Assembly: GCA_016844745.1 (NCBI GenBank)
Contig: JAERMQ010000038.1
Coordinates: 1-64,000 of the forward strand
Source of the DNA: Ignavibacteria bacterium
Lineage (GTDB): Bacteria > Bacteroidota > Ignavibacteria > Kapaibacteriales > UBA2268
Length of the DNA: 64,000 bases
Direction: 5' to 3'
Shown one piece after another: positions 51,000 through 60,504 of the stretch. The notes below the pieces were generated by a model. It searched no databases. It was given only the letters and a program-made list of their open reading frames with translations, and was not told the origin of the DNA. The stretch's first letter is position 1. Each line of letters begins with the position of its first letter. The position numbers were made by a program, and so were the translations under genes.

Positions 51000-52169
51000 A
51001 TGAAGCGCTTTGTTTTATTACCAGCGATAATTATATCGATGGCGCTTATTCTGACAAGCTGCCCGAAGCCGCCCGAACAAACACAGGATGGCGGTCAGCA
51101 GCCGACTACTCAAGCTAAGAAGCAGGATGAACAACCCAAAAGGGTTCTTGATAAACCTTCCACAGATTACTTAGGAAGTATTCAATCCCTGAAAGCATGT
51201 TGCTTTGACAGCCCGACAGTTATGGAGTACCTGAAGAAAGGCGCCGGAATCATCATCGATAATCACTTTTCAGCATTCGATGTAACTCAATTAATAGCCC
51301 ACGCCAAAGAACCGCGACAGGTCTTGGTCGATGCAAAAAACTATAATAATTGGAGCATATCTGACTTTGCAGTCAAAGGCGCACAGATTTTAGTGGATTG
51401 CAAACACTTCTCGGATTTCGAAATCCGGGCATTTATTAAAAATGCAAAAACCAAAGGCGATGTAACAATTAATGCAACCGGTTGTTTCTGTGCAAACGCT
51501 AAGGATTATACCGAAATGGGTGCAAGAATAATCGTTAATAAATTACATCCGCCGTTCAATATTTTAACATATATAGACGTCGGTAAAGAAAGAGTTGAAG
51601 TAGTCGGCGAAGGCTTCCAGAGCAACTGGCTGTTCAATTTCCTCCGTCGTGGAGGCACAATCCGTCTGGATGGCAGCTTCGATGAATACCACGTTTATGA
51701 ATTTGTTAAAGAAGGTCACGAACGTGTAAAGATTCTATCGGACAGATTTTCCCTTAAAAGCCTGAAAACCTATATTGCCGAAGGAGCTAAGGTAATGCTG
51801 TACAAGCATACCGAGAAGGATGGAATTCCTCGTAAATTGAAAAGCTTCGAAACTGCTGAGCTTATTAAAATTAAGCCTGCCAACGTTACCGTTGTTTCGG
51901 ACTCTTATGAAGCTCACGAAATAGCGGAATTTATCAAGCTCGGGGCAAAGGTTATTTTCAAAAGCTGCAACCACAATGTATGTAATATGCAGGCTTTCTT
52001 AGATAAAGTAGAACCGCCACTGAAGCAAACTATAGCCGAAAGGAATAAAGCTTTGAAGCAGAGGAAGAATCAGCCTTGCTATGACAAGTATTACACACCG
52101 GATAGTAAAAAATCGGTTATACCAAGGAAACCAAGCAAGCCTGAAGAACCGAAAGACCCCAATGATTAA
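51000..52169 (+). CDS. Lipoprotein made of tandem 22-residue repeats
   Basis: Lipobox MALILTSC. Repeats such as VLVDAKNYNNWSISDFAVKGAQ / IRLDGSFDEYHVYEFVKEGHER / VKILSDRFSLKSLKTYIAEGAK / VTVVSDSYEAHEIAEFIKLGAK. Confidence 0.85.
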   Translation: MKRFVLLPAIIISMALILTSCPKPPEQTQDGGQQPTTQAKKQDEQPKRVLDKPSTDYLGSIQSLKACCFDSPTVMEYLKKGAGIIIDNHFSAFDVTQLIAHAKEPRQVLVDAKNYNNWSISDFAVKGAQILVDCKHFSDFEIRAFIKNAKTKGDVTINATGCFCANAKDYTEMGARIIVNKLHPPFNILTYIDVGKERVEVVGEGFQSNWLFNFLRRGGTIRLDGSFDEYHVYEFVKEGHERVKILSDRFSLKSLKTYIAEGAKVMLYKHTEKDGIPRKLKSFETAELIKIKPANVTVVSDSYEAHEIAEFIKLGAKVIFKSCNHNVCNMQAFLDKVEPPLKQTIAERNKALKQRKNQPCYDKYYTPDSKKSVIPRKPSKPEEPKDPND

Positions 52170-52359
52170 GAGGGGTATTCTTAGCAATACAATGGTTTGC
52201 AAATGAGCCGGTAGGAAAACGGCACGTAGTATTTTGAAATAAACTGCATGGATGCAATTGGGGCGCTCCCCTTCATAAAGGGGGTGTCATGGATGAATTA
52301 CGCCCGACTAAAAGCGAAATTGAATTAATTATATTTATGACTTTTGGGCGATATATAAA

Positions 52360-53136
52360 ATGATATCCAGATTAGCCAATTGCTTTGCCGGTGGCGTAAT
52401 GCACCGGACAATATTTACAATCATCACTTTGAGCGTACTGCTCTTTGCTATTAACACACTCCAGGCTCAAAACAGCAGGACTGAAAACCAGGAATTCATG
52501 GAGGAATCTCCATCAGGTTTCCAGGAAAGGTCTGATACCGTTGTTGTGCCTATCGATTCGGAGTCCTTAAAACCAAACGATACCCTCGTAGTACCTTTAA
52601 ATCCGACTGCTATACCCGGACCAAATTATCCTTCGAAGGAAATAGTATTCGACCATCTCGGTCAATCCGCAACCTTTAAAATAGGGCAGCCGATTATTTT
52701 GCACATGATTAATCTCGACCCGGAGAATACCGATATAGTATCGAAGTTTGATTATTCGACAGGCGAAGTGACGCTTCGTGTTGAAACTCTCTTCGATAAA
52801 GGTGAAATCCGTTTGGATAATCATTGCCAGATAATAAATATCGGTTTGGGGGATATTCCGAAAATCGTTCCGGGTAAAGGAATAGATAAGCAGCAAATAG
52901 TGATTACTCCAAGAATGGATGATGATTGCAGAACCATAGGCTATGAAGTACGCGCTGGTACAATCGAGTCAGGATGCGTCAAAGGCAGACCCAATTATTG
53001 GCGGCTCCAGAATTGCCGTAAATTCGGAATTCCGGAAGTGTCCAAAATAAAGACTAAACCTCGCCCGATAAGTAGTAAAAAGCCGAAGCAGAACGATGAA
53101 CCGAAAGATTGGTTCTATTCAATACCATTTGATTAA
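52360..53136 (+). CDS. Secreted protein of unknown function
   Basis: 258 aa; hydrophobic leader TIFTIITLSVLLFAINTLQAQ. Confidence 0.7.
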   Translation: MISRLANCFAGGVMHRTIFTIITLSVLLFAINTLQAQNSRTENQEFMEESPSGFQERSDTVVVPIDSESLKPNDTLVVPLNPTAIPGPNYPSKEIVFDHLGQSATFKIGQPIILHMINLDPENTDIVSKFDYSTGEVTLRVETLFDKGEIRLDNHCQIINIGLGDIPKIVPGKGIDKQQIVITPRMDDDCRTIGYEVRAGTIESGCVKGRPNYWRLQNCRKFGIPEVSKIKTKPRPISSKKPKQNDEPKDWFYSIPFD

Positions 53137-53152
53137 TTATTCGGTGAATAAA

Positions 53153-54190
53153 ATGCATTTTTTTAGTGTATATATCTATAAAATATTAGGGCGGCTCGCT
53201 GCGCTTGCAGGAATCCTGATGATTACTGTTTGCGTTGCCCAAAGCCAGCAGATACTTCTGCCGGTATATATCGAACCGCCTTGTCCGGAAGATACTTTGG
53301 CTAAGCGATATAATGTTCGATTCGAAACCGACGAACCGGAGTGGAAAATCCAACCGAAATCCATCAGGTTCGAAAATCCGAATCACTTTGAAATTACCGA
53401 AATAACAATTCCGGATTGGATTGAGGTATTGGAAAAATCCAACGAAGGACTTGTGATACAGCCAAAAACACCGGTTGATTTTACCAAAGCGGAAGATTCA
53501 ATTATTGTTAGGGTAAAACTCAAACCGGACTGCATAAGAAGCCTGGCAATCATCAAAGTCATTTTCGTTAATCAGACCTATGCAAGAGTGCGGTTTCTGG
53601 GAAAAATGGAAGTTGGACCCTCATTCAATATACTGACCTATTCTGAAAGAAACCAGTTCTACTTTGAGAAATATAAGGAGCAAACCTATATCGGCTTTGT
53701 AGCCGGATTGGAATTGGTCGAGTTCAAAACCTCTCCAGCTCTCAAGAACTTTGCATTGAGTATGGGTTTGAATTTCAGATACTCCCCGATAGAAAGCGAA
53801 ATCACTGATAAGACAACCAATGGAAAAAATACTCCGGTTGAATCTACACAGGATATAACTTTCTATTGCAAGGGCAGCCTGCCTCTTTCCATAATGAATG
53901 AAAAGTTAAAACTTATCGACTTTACTGCTTACTTTTCGCTTCCGTTTCTTAATTTATTAGGAGATATAAGCGCAAGCACCAAAAGCGATTTGGTTAACGA
54001 CATGATAACATATAATTTTTATTGGGGCGCCGGACTATGCTTTCATCTTTCGAATAATTTACTTCTCGAAGGCAGGGCATTATGGACTACAATGCGCTCA
54101 GACAGAAGCAGCGGCTTGTTTAACTGGTCGATAAATTTCAACCAGGTCAAAACAGAGCTTACGCTTTCTTTAATTAATCCGTGGTGGTAG
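53153..54190 (+). CDS. Outer-membrane-type secreted protein of unknown function
   Basis: Tracked ORF starts at 53096 and overlaps the upstream gene; ATG 53153 gives MHFFSVYIYKILGRLAALAGILMITVCVAQSQ. C-terminal half has alternating strands ending LTLSLINPWW. Confidence 0.65.
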   Translation: MHFFSVYIYKILGRLAALAGILMITVCVAQSQQILLPVYIEPPCPEDTLAKRYNVRFETDEPEWKIQPKSIRFENPNHFEITEITIPDWIEVLEKSNEGLVIQPKTPVDFTKAEDSIIVRVKLKPDCIRSLAIIKVIFVNQTYARVRFLGKMEVGPSFNILTYSERNQFYFEKYKEQTYIGFVAGLELVEFKTSPALKNFALSMGLNFRYSPIESEITDKTTNGKNTPVESTQDITFYCKGSLPLSIMNEKLKLIDFTAYFSLPFLNLLGDISASTKSDLVNDMITYNFYWGAGLCFHLSNNLLLEGRALWTTMRSDRSSGLFNWSINFNQVKTELTLSLINPWW

Positions 54191-54259
54191 GGATGTTTGT
54201 GAAAAACAAGAACAAATATTTCATTAACCAAGGATTAAATTTTCATTTAATTATAAAAT

Positions 54260-56209
54260 TTGGTGGAAATTATGCTTGAGAATAAATCTGATTTACGTGT
54301 ACAAAAAAATAGAAATATTCGAATTATTCCATATATTTCGAATATAGACGGCAAAAATAGATATCTTTTAAGTGATGCTGAAATATTATTTAAGCCGTTA
54401 GAAAAAAAGAAAACTATCATAGTTAGGTCTGGTAAGAAATTTCTTATGGGTGATGCTGATTTTCTGTTCAGGGATAATCTTGGGAAAGCACGGCAAACCC
54501 GAACAGTAGCTCATGTTAATAATTCGGATAAAATCGAAAAATCTACTGAGGCTGTTAAGGTAACCTCTCAATATAAAAAAGTAGCAAATGGTTTTTCTGC
54601 ATTTGCCACTCTTAGTGGTCCATTAAAGGATACCATAACAAAATCCTCGATGGTTAAGGTTCTGAAAGCACTTGCAATAATTTTCTTAATTAGCATAGCT
54701 TCATGTAATCTTTCAGGGCAGAATGTGATGGCAAATAATTCGGGCAGTTCGTCATTCGATAGCCGCTTTGCACCTTATTATGAAGCAACAGACGGTAAGC
54801 TGTTCTGGACGAGTCCTGTGCCAAGGGAAAGAAATAAATACATTACTTACTCGGCAGAGGCTTCTTCGGATAATTTATTGAAATTAAACAGCCAACCTGA
54901 GAAAGTTGAAATATCCGGTTTTGGGAAACAAATTCAATCAATAGGCTCAATCAAGGCTTCTTCCGATGGCATGAAAATCGTCGGAGCAGCTACAACGATT
55001 GAGCCTGCGGGTGATTCTACCTGGATGATATTTATTGCCGAGCGACAACAAAAGGATTATACTTTTAAGAAAATGATTTATTCCGGTAAGTCTTGGGCTT
55101 CGCATCCCTGCTTTGGTTCGAAGGATACAGTGGTGTATTTTTCGCTTTTGGAAGATACCAAAACCAATGCGGATATTGTATTCTCGAAATCAAATCGTCT
55201 GGGGGATTGGTCGGCGCCAAGCAAGCTTACAACCCGGATTAACACTCCCTACAATGAGATTTCCCCGTATTACTACGAAGGAAATAATGAAAAAATTTTA
55301 TATTTTGCCTCCGACAGAACGCTTGGCAGCGGAGGCTTTGATTTATATGAATCTTCTTTTGATACGGAAGATAAGGAATGGTCTTATCCGAAGCCGATGA
55401 GTTCTCTGAATTCAGCTTCGGATGATGCTTTTCCTGCAATTGCATTCAACGAAAAAGGAGGAAGTTCTGTTCTTTTTGCTTCAACCCGGGATAACGGCAA
55501 TGACTGGAAGCTTTATCAAGGGAAGATTAATATCGAAAAAGAAAAACCTAAGACTTTGGTTTTGAAAGTTATAGTTTTCAAATGTGTTGGCGTTCGAAAA
55601 ACAGAACCTTATCAAATGGCTAATGTACGGGTGCGACAAGTGGAAAGCTTCCGGAATTTAGCAAACCAAACTACCGATGTTAGGGGAGAAACTTTCTTCA
55701 GGTTAAATAATGAGGGACAATTTTTTATTGAAGCTTCCGCTATAGGCAAAGCAGTTGACTCCAAGCAAATCACAATAACTAAACAGGATTTAATCATTGG
55801 TTCGCCCATTACAGTCGAGCTTTGCCTTGAAAAAGATGAAACTATGATAAGGGATACCGTTCTCTTTGCTTTCGGGAAAAGTGATTTACACTTGTCGAAT
55901 GATTTTTATTTAACAACGAACCGGATAAACGAATACTTGAAGGATAATCCGGATAACAGAATAATAATCGAGGGACATACTGATAAAATCGGTTCTGATG
56001 AATATAATATGAAGCTATCGCAGGACAGAGCCGAAGCTGTACGGAATCAAATATTATCCAAATATGGCATTTCTCCTTTGTTAATCAAAGCAGAAGGGCG
56101 CGGAAAGAGCAAACCATTAGTTGATTGCACGAACCGGTATGATTGCAGTCCTAACCGCCGGGTACAAATAATTTATACGAGCAGGAACTATCAAAACTGG
56201 AACAAGTAA
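54260..56209 (+). CDS. OmpA family lipoprotein with PD40/WD40-like repeats and an unusual N-terminal extension
   Basis: C-terminal OmpA motif RIIIEGHTDKIGSDEYNMKLSQDRAEAVRNQILSKYGISPLLIKAEGRGKSKP; propeller-like NEKILYFASDRTLGSGGFDLYES; internal lipoprotein signal MVKVLKALAIIFLISIASC at ATG 54650. Confidence 0.85.
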   Translation: MVEIMLENKSDLRVQKNRNIRIIPYISNIDGKNRYLLSDAEILFKPLEKKKTIIVRSGKKFLMGDADFLFRDNLGKARQTRTVAHVNNSDKIEKSTEAVKVTSQYKKVANGFSAFATLSGPLKDTITKSSMVKVLKALAIIFLISIASCNLSGQNVMANNSGSSSFDSRFAPYYEATDGKLFWTSPVPRERNKYITYSAEASSDNLLKLNSQPEKVEISGFGKQIQSIGSIKASSDGMKIVGAATTIEPAGDSTWMIFIAERQQKDYTFKKMIYSGKSWASHPCFGSKDTVVYFSLLEDTKTNADIVFSKSNRLGDWSAPSKLTTRINTPYNEISPYYYEGNNEKILYFASDRTLGSGGFDLYESSFDTEDKEWSYPKPMSSLNSASDDAFPAIAFNEKGGSSVLFASTRDNGNDWKLYQGKINIEKEKPKTLVLKVIVFKCVGVRKTEPYQMANVRVRQVESFRNLANQTTDVRGETFFRLNNEGQFFIEASAIGKAVDSKQITITKQDLIIGSPITVELCLEKDETMIRDTVLFAFGKSDLHLSNDFYLTTNRINEYLKDNPDNRIIIEGHTDKIGSDEYNMKLSQDRAEAVRNQILSKYGISPLLIKAEGRGKSKPLVDCTNRYDCSPNRRVQIIYTSRNYQNWNK

Positions 56210-56213
56210 TTTT

Positions 56214-56268
56214 AATGGTCAATGGTTAATGGTTAATGGTTAATGGTTAATGGTTAATGGTTAATGTT
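56214..56268 (+). repeat. Heptamer array A7, about 8 units
   Basis: aatggtc then six aatggtt, starting 4 nt after the OmpA-family gene stop. Confidence 0.95.
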
Positions 56269-56469
56269 AAAAATAAATGTTAGAAGTATTATGTTGAAAT
56301 TTGAAAAATATTTTCACTCTGGGTGTAGCGAAGTATCAGAATTAAGTGTATATATAAAATTGATGGTTTTTCGTTTCGCTCAATTTGATAAAAAATATTT
56401 TTAATGATAGATAAATTTGAAAAAAATGAATAAAATAACAAATAATAAATATTCATCGAGGATACCGTC

Positions 56470-59400
56470 ATGAGACGAATAATTTTATTACTTATGGTGC
56501 TTAGCTTAAGTTATTCTGCAAAAGCACAGTTCTATTCAACGCCCGATACAACTTATTTCCAGGGCTTTTTAACAGACGATGCCGGAGCGCCGCTGGATGC
56601 ACAAGTCCCGGCTGTAGTATCGCTTTTCACTGATAACCAGTTCGAAAGCATACTCTTCAACGGCATGATAAATGTAGTGAAAGGCTACTTTTCAATCCCC
56701 ATCAAACTCGATGCAAATAAGATTACCGATTTGCGGTTACAGGGGAAGAATTTATTTATCGAGCTGGAGGTCTCGAATAAAAAATTCTCACCGCGAATAT
56801 ATATAGGTTCTGTGCCGATAGCGAAGGTAGCACAGACTGCCGATAGTTCGCTCAGGGTCCGGGATTCAGCGATAACGGATATTAAAGTTGCTGATAATGC
56901 AGCTATTAAAGGTTCGAAAATCCTTCCGGATTTTGGCAATAACGATATTAAGACGGGAGGCGCTATATCAGCAAGAAGCGGCTCATTCGATTCATCCGTT
57001 GTGCGAATCTATTTTAAAAATATCGGCATTACGGAATTGGAAGGAACAATATCGAATCCACTGCCGAACTCAGCCGTCATGTTCGATGATTCCGTGAATA
57101 TCAAAAACGGTTTGGTTGTTGGTGAAAATGCAGTGTTCGGCAATACTGTTACAATAGCTTCCGGCGGACTCAACGTAACCGGCAATAGCGGTTTCGATGG
57201 TAATATTGCCGTAAATGGTAATTCCGACATAGGCGGCGACCAGATTGTTGGAGGTAATTCTACTGTGCAGGGGAATGCTTCCGTTGTTGGCAATCTTGAT
57301 GTTGGAGGCGCTTCTACTGTTGCCGGTAATCAATCTGTTGGCGGAAGCTCTACAGTAACCGGAAGCCATTGGGTAAATGGTAACGTTACAATTTTAGGAA
57401 CTGAAGATTTGCGAGGCGCTCTTTCAAATGGTACTTCAATTGCAGAACCCCTTCGAATTGCAGACTCGCTTTTTGTACAAAACGGTATTTATTCTGGTGC
57501 AGGCGCTTCGCTTGGTGCAATATTAGATGTACGAAGCGGTGGAATGAATGTATCCGGCAAATCGACATTAAACGGAGGTTTGGTAGTATCGGATTCATCA
57601 TCCTTTGCCCGAACGCTAACTATTGAAGGAAAAACCCAGATTAATGATAGCGCTGTTGTCAATGGAACTTTAGATGTATCGGGCAAGCTGACTGTAACAA
57701 ATGGATTGGAAGTGACCGGAACAGTAAAATTGAATCAATTAGTTACCGGTGATGTCGTAATTGGAAATCCGATTGGAAATTTAACTGTAAACGGAAATAT
57801 TTTGGATACCGGCAGAACGATTATCGCAAATAATCCGGCAAGCATTTTGAGCAATCCTGCTTATAATGATGGAAAGTTAATTGTTGACGGCAAAATATAT
57901 ACAAAGGATATTACCATTGAAGGCGGGTTGAAGGCAACTGCACCGCTTACATTGGGAGATTCACTGACCGTTAACGGACCTTTAACAGCAAATGATGTAT
58001 CAAATTTAAAGAATACGAATATAAACGGCAAATTAGATGTAACCGGAGCAACTACGCTAACAACTCTCAACGCAAGCGGGGCTGTTGATATCGGAAATAA
58101 TCTTTATGTAAAAGGTAATTTATCGGTAGATGGCTGGGAAAATGTTGTCGGAATTGTTACATTGCAGGATGTATTGAATGCAGGCGGTGATATAAATGCT
58201 TCAAAAAATGTAAATGTAGATGGTACTGTGAATGCTAAGGGAAAAGTAATACTTTCAGTAGTACCAGCGAGCATCAATGCTGCTGATAATCTTCTTTATG
58301 TTGACGGCAAGGCATTTTTCAAAGAGGCTACAATTTCCGGCGCTTTGATTCTCGATTCAATCAAAGCGACCAGTGCAGAGTTTTCTCGTAATTTATATGT
58401 TGGTTCTGCTGCCCGTATGTTCGGTACCTTGACTGTTGATGGCGCTACTAATTTGAACAGCGCAGTATTAGCAGGCAATTTGACTGTAAATGGCAATACC
58501 AATGTAAAAGCATTAACCGCTTCCGGCGATGCTAATTTTACCAATATTATAGCATCGGGAAATTTATCGGCTGCAGGCAATTCTACACTTGGCAATCTAA
58601 CTGTTACAGGAAACAGCACTTTATTTAATGCAGCATTATCGGGTAATTTAAGCGTAGTTGGCGCTTCAACCCTTAATACATTGACAGCAAGCGGTGACGT
58701 AAGTTTCGAAAGAAAACTAAAGGCAAAAGACCAGCTCATTATTTCACCGAATGCTGATTTTATCACTACTCCCAATAAATTATATGTCGATGGAAAGGCT
58801 TTTATCCGTGATTTGGATATTGCTGCAGCGATGACACTAACAAACGATTTGACTGTGAATGGTACTACTAATCTTAGAAATACGAATATAACAGGCAACC
58901 TTGGTGTAACAGGGACATCAGCATTAACAGCGCTTACGGTTAGCGGACAAAGCGATATGAATATTATCAAAGCAACCGGCAGTTTGGATGTTACCGGTCC
59001 GACAACATTGAATACTTTGACAGCAAGCGGCGTGTCGAGTTTCAATGCTAAATTGAAAGCCAAAGACCAGGTAATTATATCACCAAATGCTGATTTTATA
59101 GTAACCGATAAAAAATTATATGCCGAAGGTAAAGCATACATTGGTGAACTCGAAGTCAATACACTATTGAATTTACTAAATGCCTTATCCGTACAAGGCA
59201 ATACATCACTGAAAAATACTGATATAACCGGAGTTCTGTCAGTAAATGGAGTAACCAATACCGGTACTTTGAATGTAACAGGTGCGTCGAACATGAACAG
59301 CGCTCGCTTGACCGGTAATTTGGATGTTGTCGGTGGTACTAATTTAAACGGATTATCTGTTGCAGGAACAGCAAACCTGACTTCGGCTATTTTAACGAGT

Positions 59401-60381
59401 AATCTTTCTGTTGCCGGTACATCGAATCTCAACATATTGAACGTTTCGGGTAATAGTTCATTTAATAACCTGACTTCATCCGGTAATTTCACTTTATCTG
59501 GCAACGAGCGTATTAACGGTACTTTGACGGTTGATAACGAAGCGATATTAAAAAGCAAGATTCGTGCAACAGACCAGATGATAATTTCACCTTCGGCATT
59601 GTCCATGATGACAAATAAAAAGCTGTACGTTGAGGGAAGTTCTTACTTCTCTGATATTGAAATCGGCGGGACCATGAGTTTGTCGGGACCATTATCATTA
59701 CTAAGCACTCTTACAGTAGCTGGTAATAGTAATTTATCAAATGCTACTTTATCGGGTAATTTGATTGTAACCGGTTCAACAAACTTGTTCTCATTAGCAA
59801 CAACCGGTACAAGTAATTTGAGAGCTACAAGTATCGTCGGTAATCTGGATGTTTCCGGGCAGTCGAGTTTGAGTACATTACTCGTAAACGGAATGGCTGA
59901 TTTTAACAATATGCGTGTTTCAGGTAATCTGGATGTGAACGGCACTTTACAATTATCTTCATTAGAAGTATCAGGAGCAACAACGCTGACTTCCGGTGCA
60001 ACATTGGGTAATTTTACATTCCAGCCTGCAAGCAATTTTGATATGTCGTTCTACTCATTATCGAGTCCGGCAAATAAATTCCGATTTTTCTATCAGAATA
60101 ATGCTGCGAAATTCGAATCCGATTTTGTTCGCGGAAAGTCCAGTTTGTTTATCGGCAACGATGCGCAATATCATCTGGAACTTGGTAAAGCTGACGGAAC
60201 CGACATTGGCGCCGGCAATAACAATATGCTTTACCTGAAAAACTGGTTGGGGAATTTGCCAAGCGATAATCCGACGGGTATTGTTGTGAAATCGACTAAT
60301 ACGGTTCGCTGCTTCCAGATTATGGTCGTCGATGACGGCTTTAATGGTCAGGTTGTTGCAAGACCTTGCACGTGCCCGTAA
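56470..60381 (+). CDS. Secreted tail-fibre-like repeat protein (beta-solenoid type)
   Basis: Signal peptide MRRIILLLMVLSLSYSAKAQ; FQGFLTDDAGAPLDAQ...SPRIYIGSVPIAKVA N-terminal domain; long NGNLTVxGNSTLNxLTASG repeats. Confidence 0.85.
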   Translation: MRRIILLLMVLSLSYSAKAQFYSTPDTTYFQGFLTDDAGAPLDAQVPAVVSLFTDNQFESILFNGMINVVKGYFSIPIKLDANKITDLRLQGKNLFIELEVSNKKFSPRIYIGSVPIAKVAQTADSSLRVRDSAITDIKVADNAAIKGSKILPDFGNNDIKTGGAISARSGSFDSSVVRIYFKNIGITELEGTISNPLPNSAVMFDDSVNIKNGLVVGENAVFGNTVTIASGGLNVTGNSGFDGNIAVNGNSDIGGDQIVGGNSTVQGNASVVGNLDVGGASTVAGNQSVGGSSTVTGSHWVNGNVTILGTEDLRGALSNGTSIAEPLRIADSLFVQNGIYSGAGASLGAILDVRSGGMNVSGKSTLNGGLVVSDSSSFARTLTIEGKTQINDSAVVNGTLDVSGKLTVTNGLEVTGTVKLNQLVTGDVVIGNPIGNLTVNGNILDTGRTIIANNPASILSNPAYNDGKLIVDGKIYTKDITIEGGLKATAPLTLGDSLTVNGPLTANDVSNLKNTNINGKLDVTGATTLTTLNASGAVDIGNNLYVKGNLSVDGWENVVGIVTLQDVLNAGGDINASKNVNVDGTVNAKGKVILSVVPASINAADNLLYVDGKAFFKEATISGALILDSIKATSAEFSRNLYVGSAARMFGTLTVDGATNLNSAVLAGNLTVNGNTNVKALTASGDANFTNIIASGNLSAAGNSTLGNLTVTGNSTLFNAALSGNLSVVGASTLNTLTASGDVSFERKLKAKDQLIISPNADFITTPNKLYVDGKAFIRDLDIAAAMTLTNDLTVNGTTNLRNTNITGNLGVTGTSALTALTVSGQSDMNIIKATGSLDVTGPTTLNTLTASGVSSFNAKLKAKDQVIISPNADFIVTDKKLYAEGKAYIGELEVNTLLNLLNALSVQGNTSLKNTDITGVLSVNGVTNTGTLNVTGASNMNSARLTGNLDVVGGTNLNGLSVAGTANLTSAILTSNLSVAGTSNLNILNVSGNSSFNNLTSSGNFTLSGNERINGTLTVDNEAILKSKIRATDQMIISPSALSMMTNKKLYVEGSSYFSDIEIGGTMSLSGPLSLLSTLTVAGNSNLSNATLSGNLIVTGSTNLFSLATTGTSNLRATSIVGNLDVSGQSSLSTLLVNGMADFNNMRVSGNLDVNGTLQLSSLEVSGATTLTSGATLGNFTFQPASNFDMSFYSLSSPANKFRFFYQNNAAKFESDFVRGKSSLFIGNDAQYHLELGKADGTDIGAGNNNMLYLKNWLGNLPSDNPTGIVVKSTNTVRCFQIMVVDDGFNGQVVARPCTCP

Positions 60382-60383
60382 TT

Positions 60384-60409
60384 TAATTACGAATTACGAA
60401 TTACAAATT
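60384..60409 (+). repeat. Heptamer array B2 (ATTACGA, same family as TAATTCG)
   Basis: taattacgaattacgaattacaaatt, starting 2 nt after the stop of the preceding gene. Confidence 0.8.
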
Positions 60410-60434
60410 GATAAATAAAATGGTTAGAGAAGAT

Positions 60435-60468
60435 GTCTGAATTAGGATTAAAGGATTATAGGATAAAA
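60435..60468 (-). repeat. Octamer-periodic module with TTCAGAC end, copy 4 (reverse orientation)
   Basis: gtctgaat-taggatta-aaggatta-taggataa. Confidence 0.6.
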
Positions 60469-60469
60469 T

Positions 60470-60502
60470 ATTATAACTTATAACTTATAATTCATAATTA
60501 TA
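60470..60502 (+). repeat. Heptamer array C (TTATAAC)
   Basis: ttataac-ttataac-ttataat-tcataat-tataa, directly upstream of ATG 60505. Confidence 0.75.
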
Positions 60503-60504
60503 AA

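Noticed and set aside
58296-59606. 436-aa minus-strand ORF antisense to the fibre-like repeat gene
   Set aside because: It mirrors the low-complexity periodic codons of the plus-strand repeat gene; no start context, and its composition (many VPxTxKLPV runs) is the expected antisense translation.
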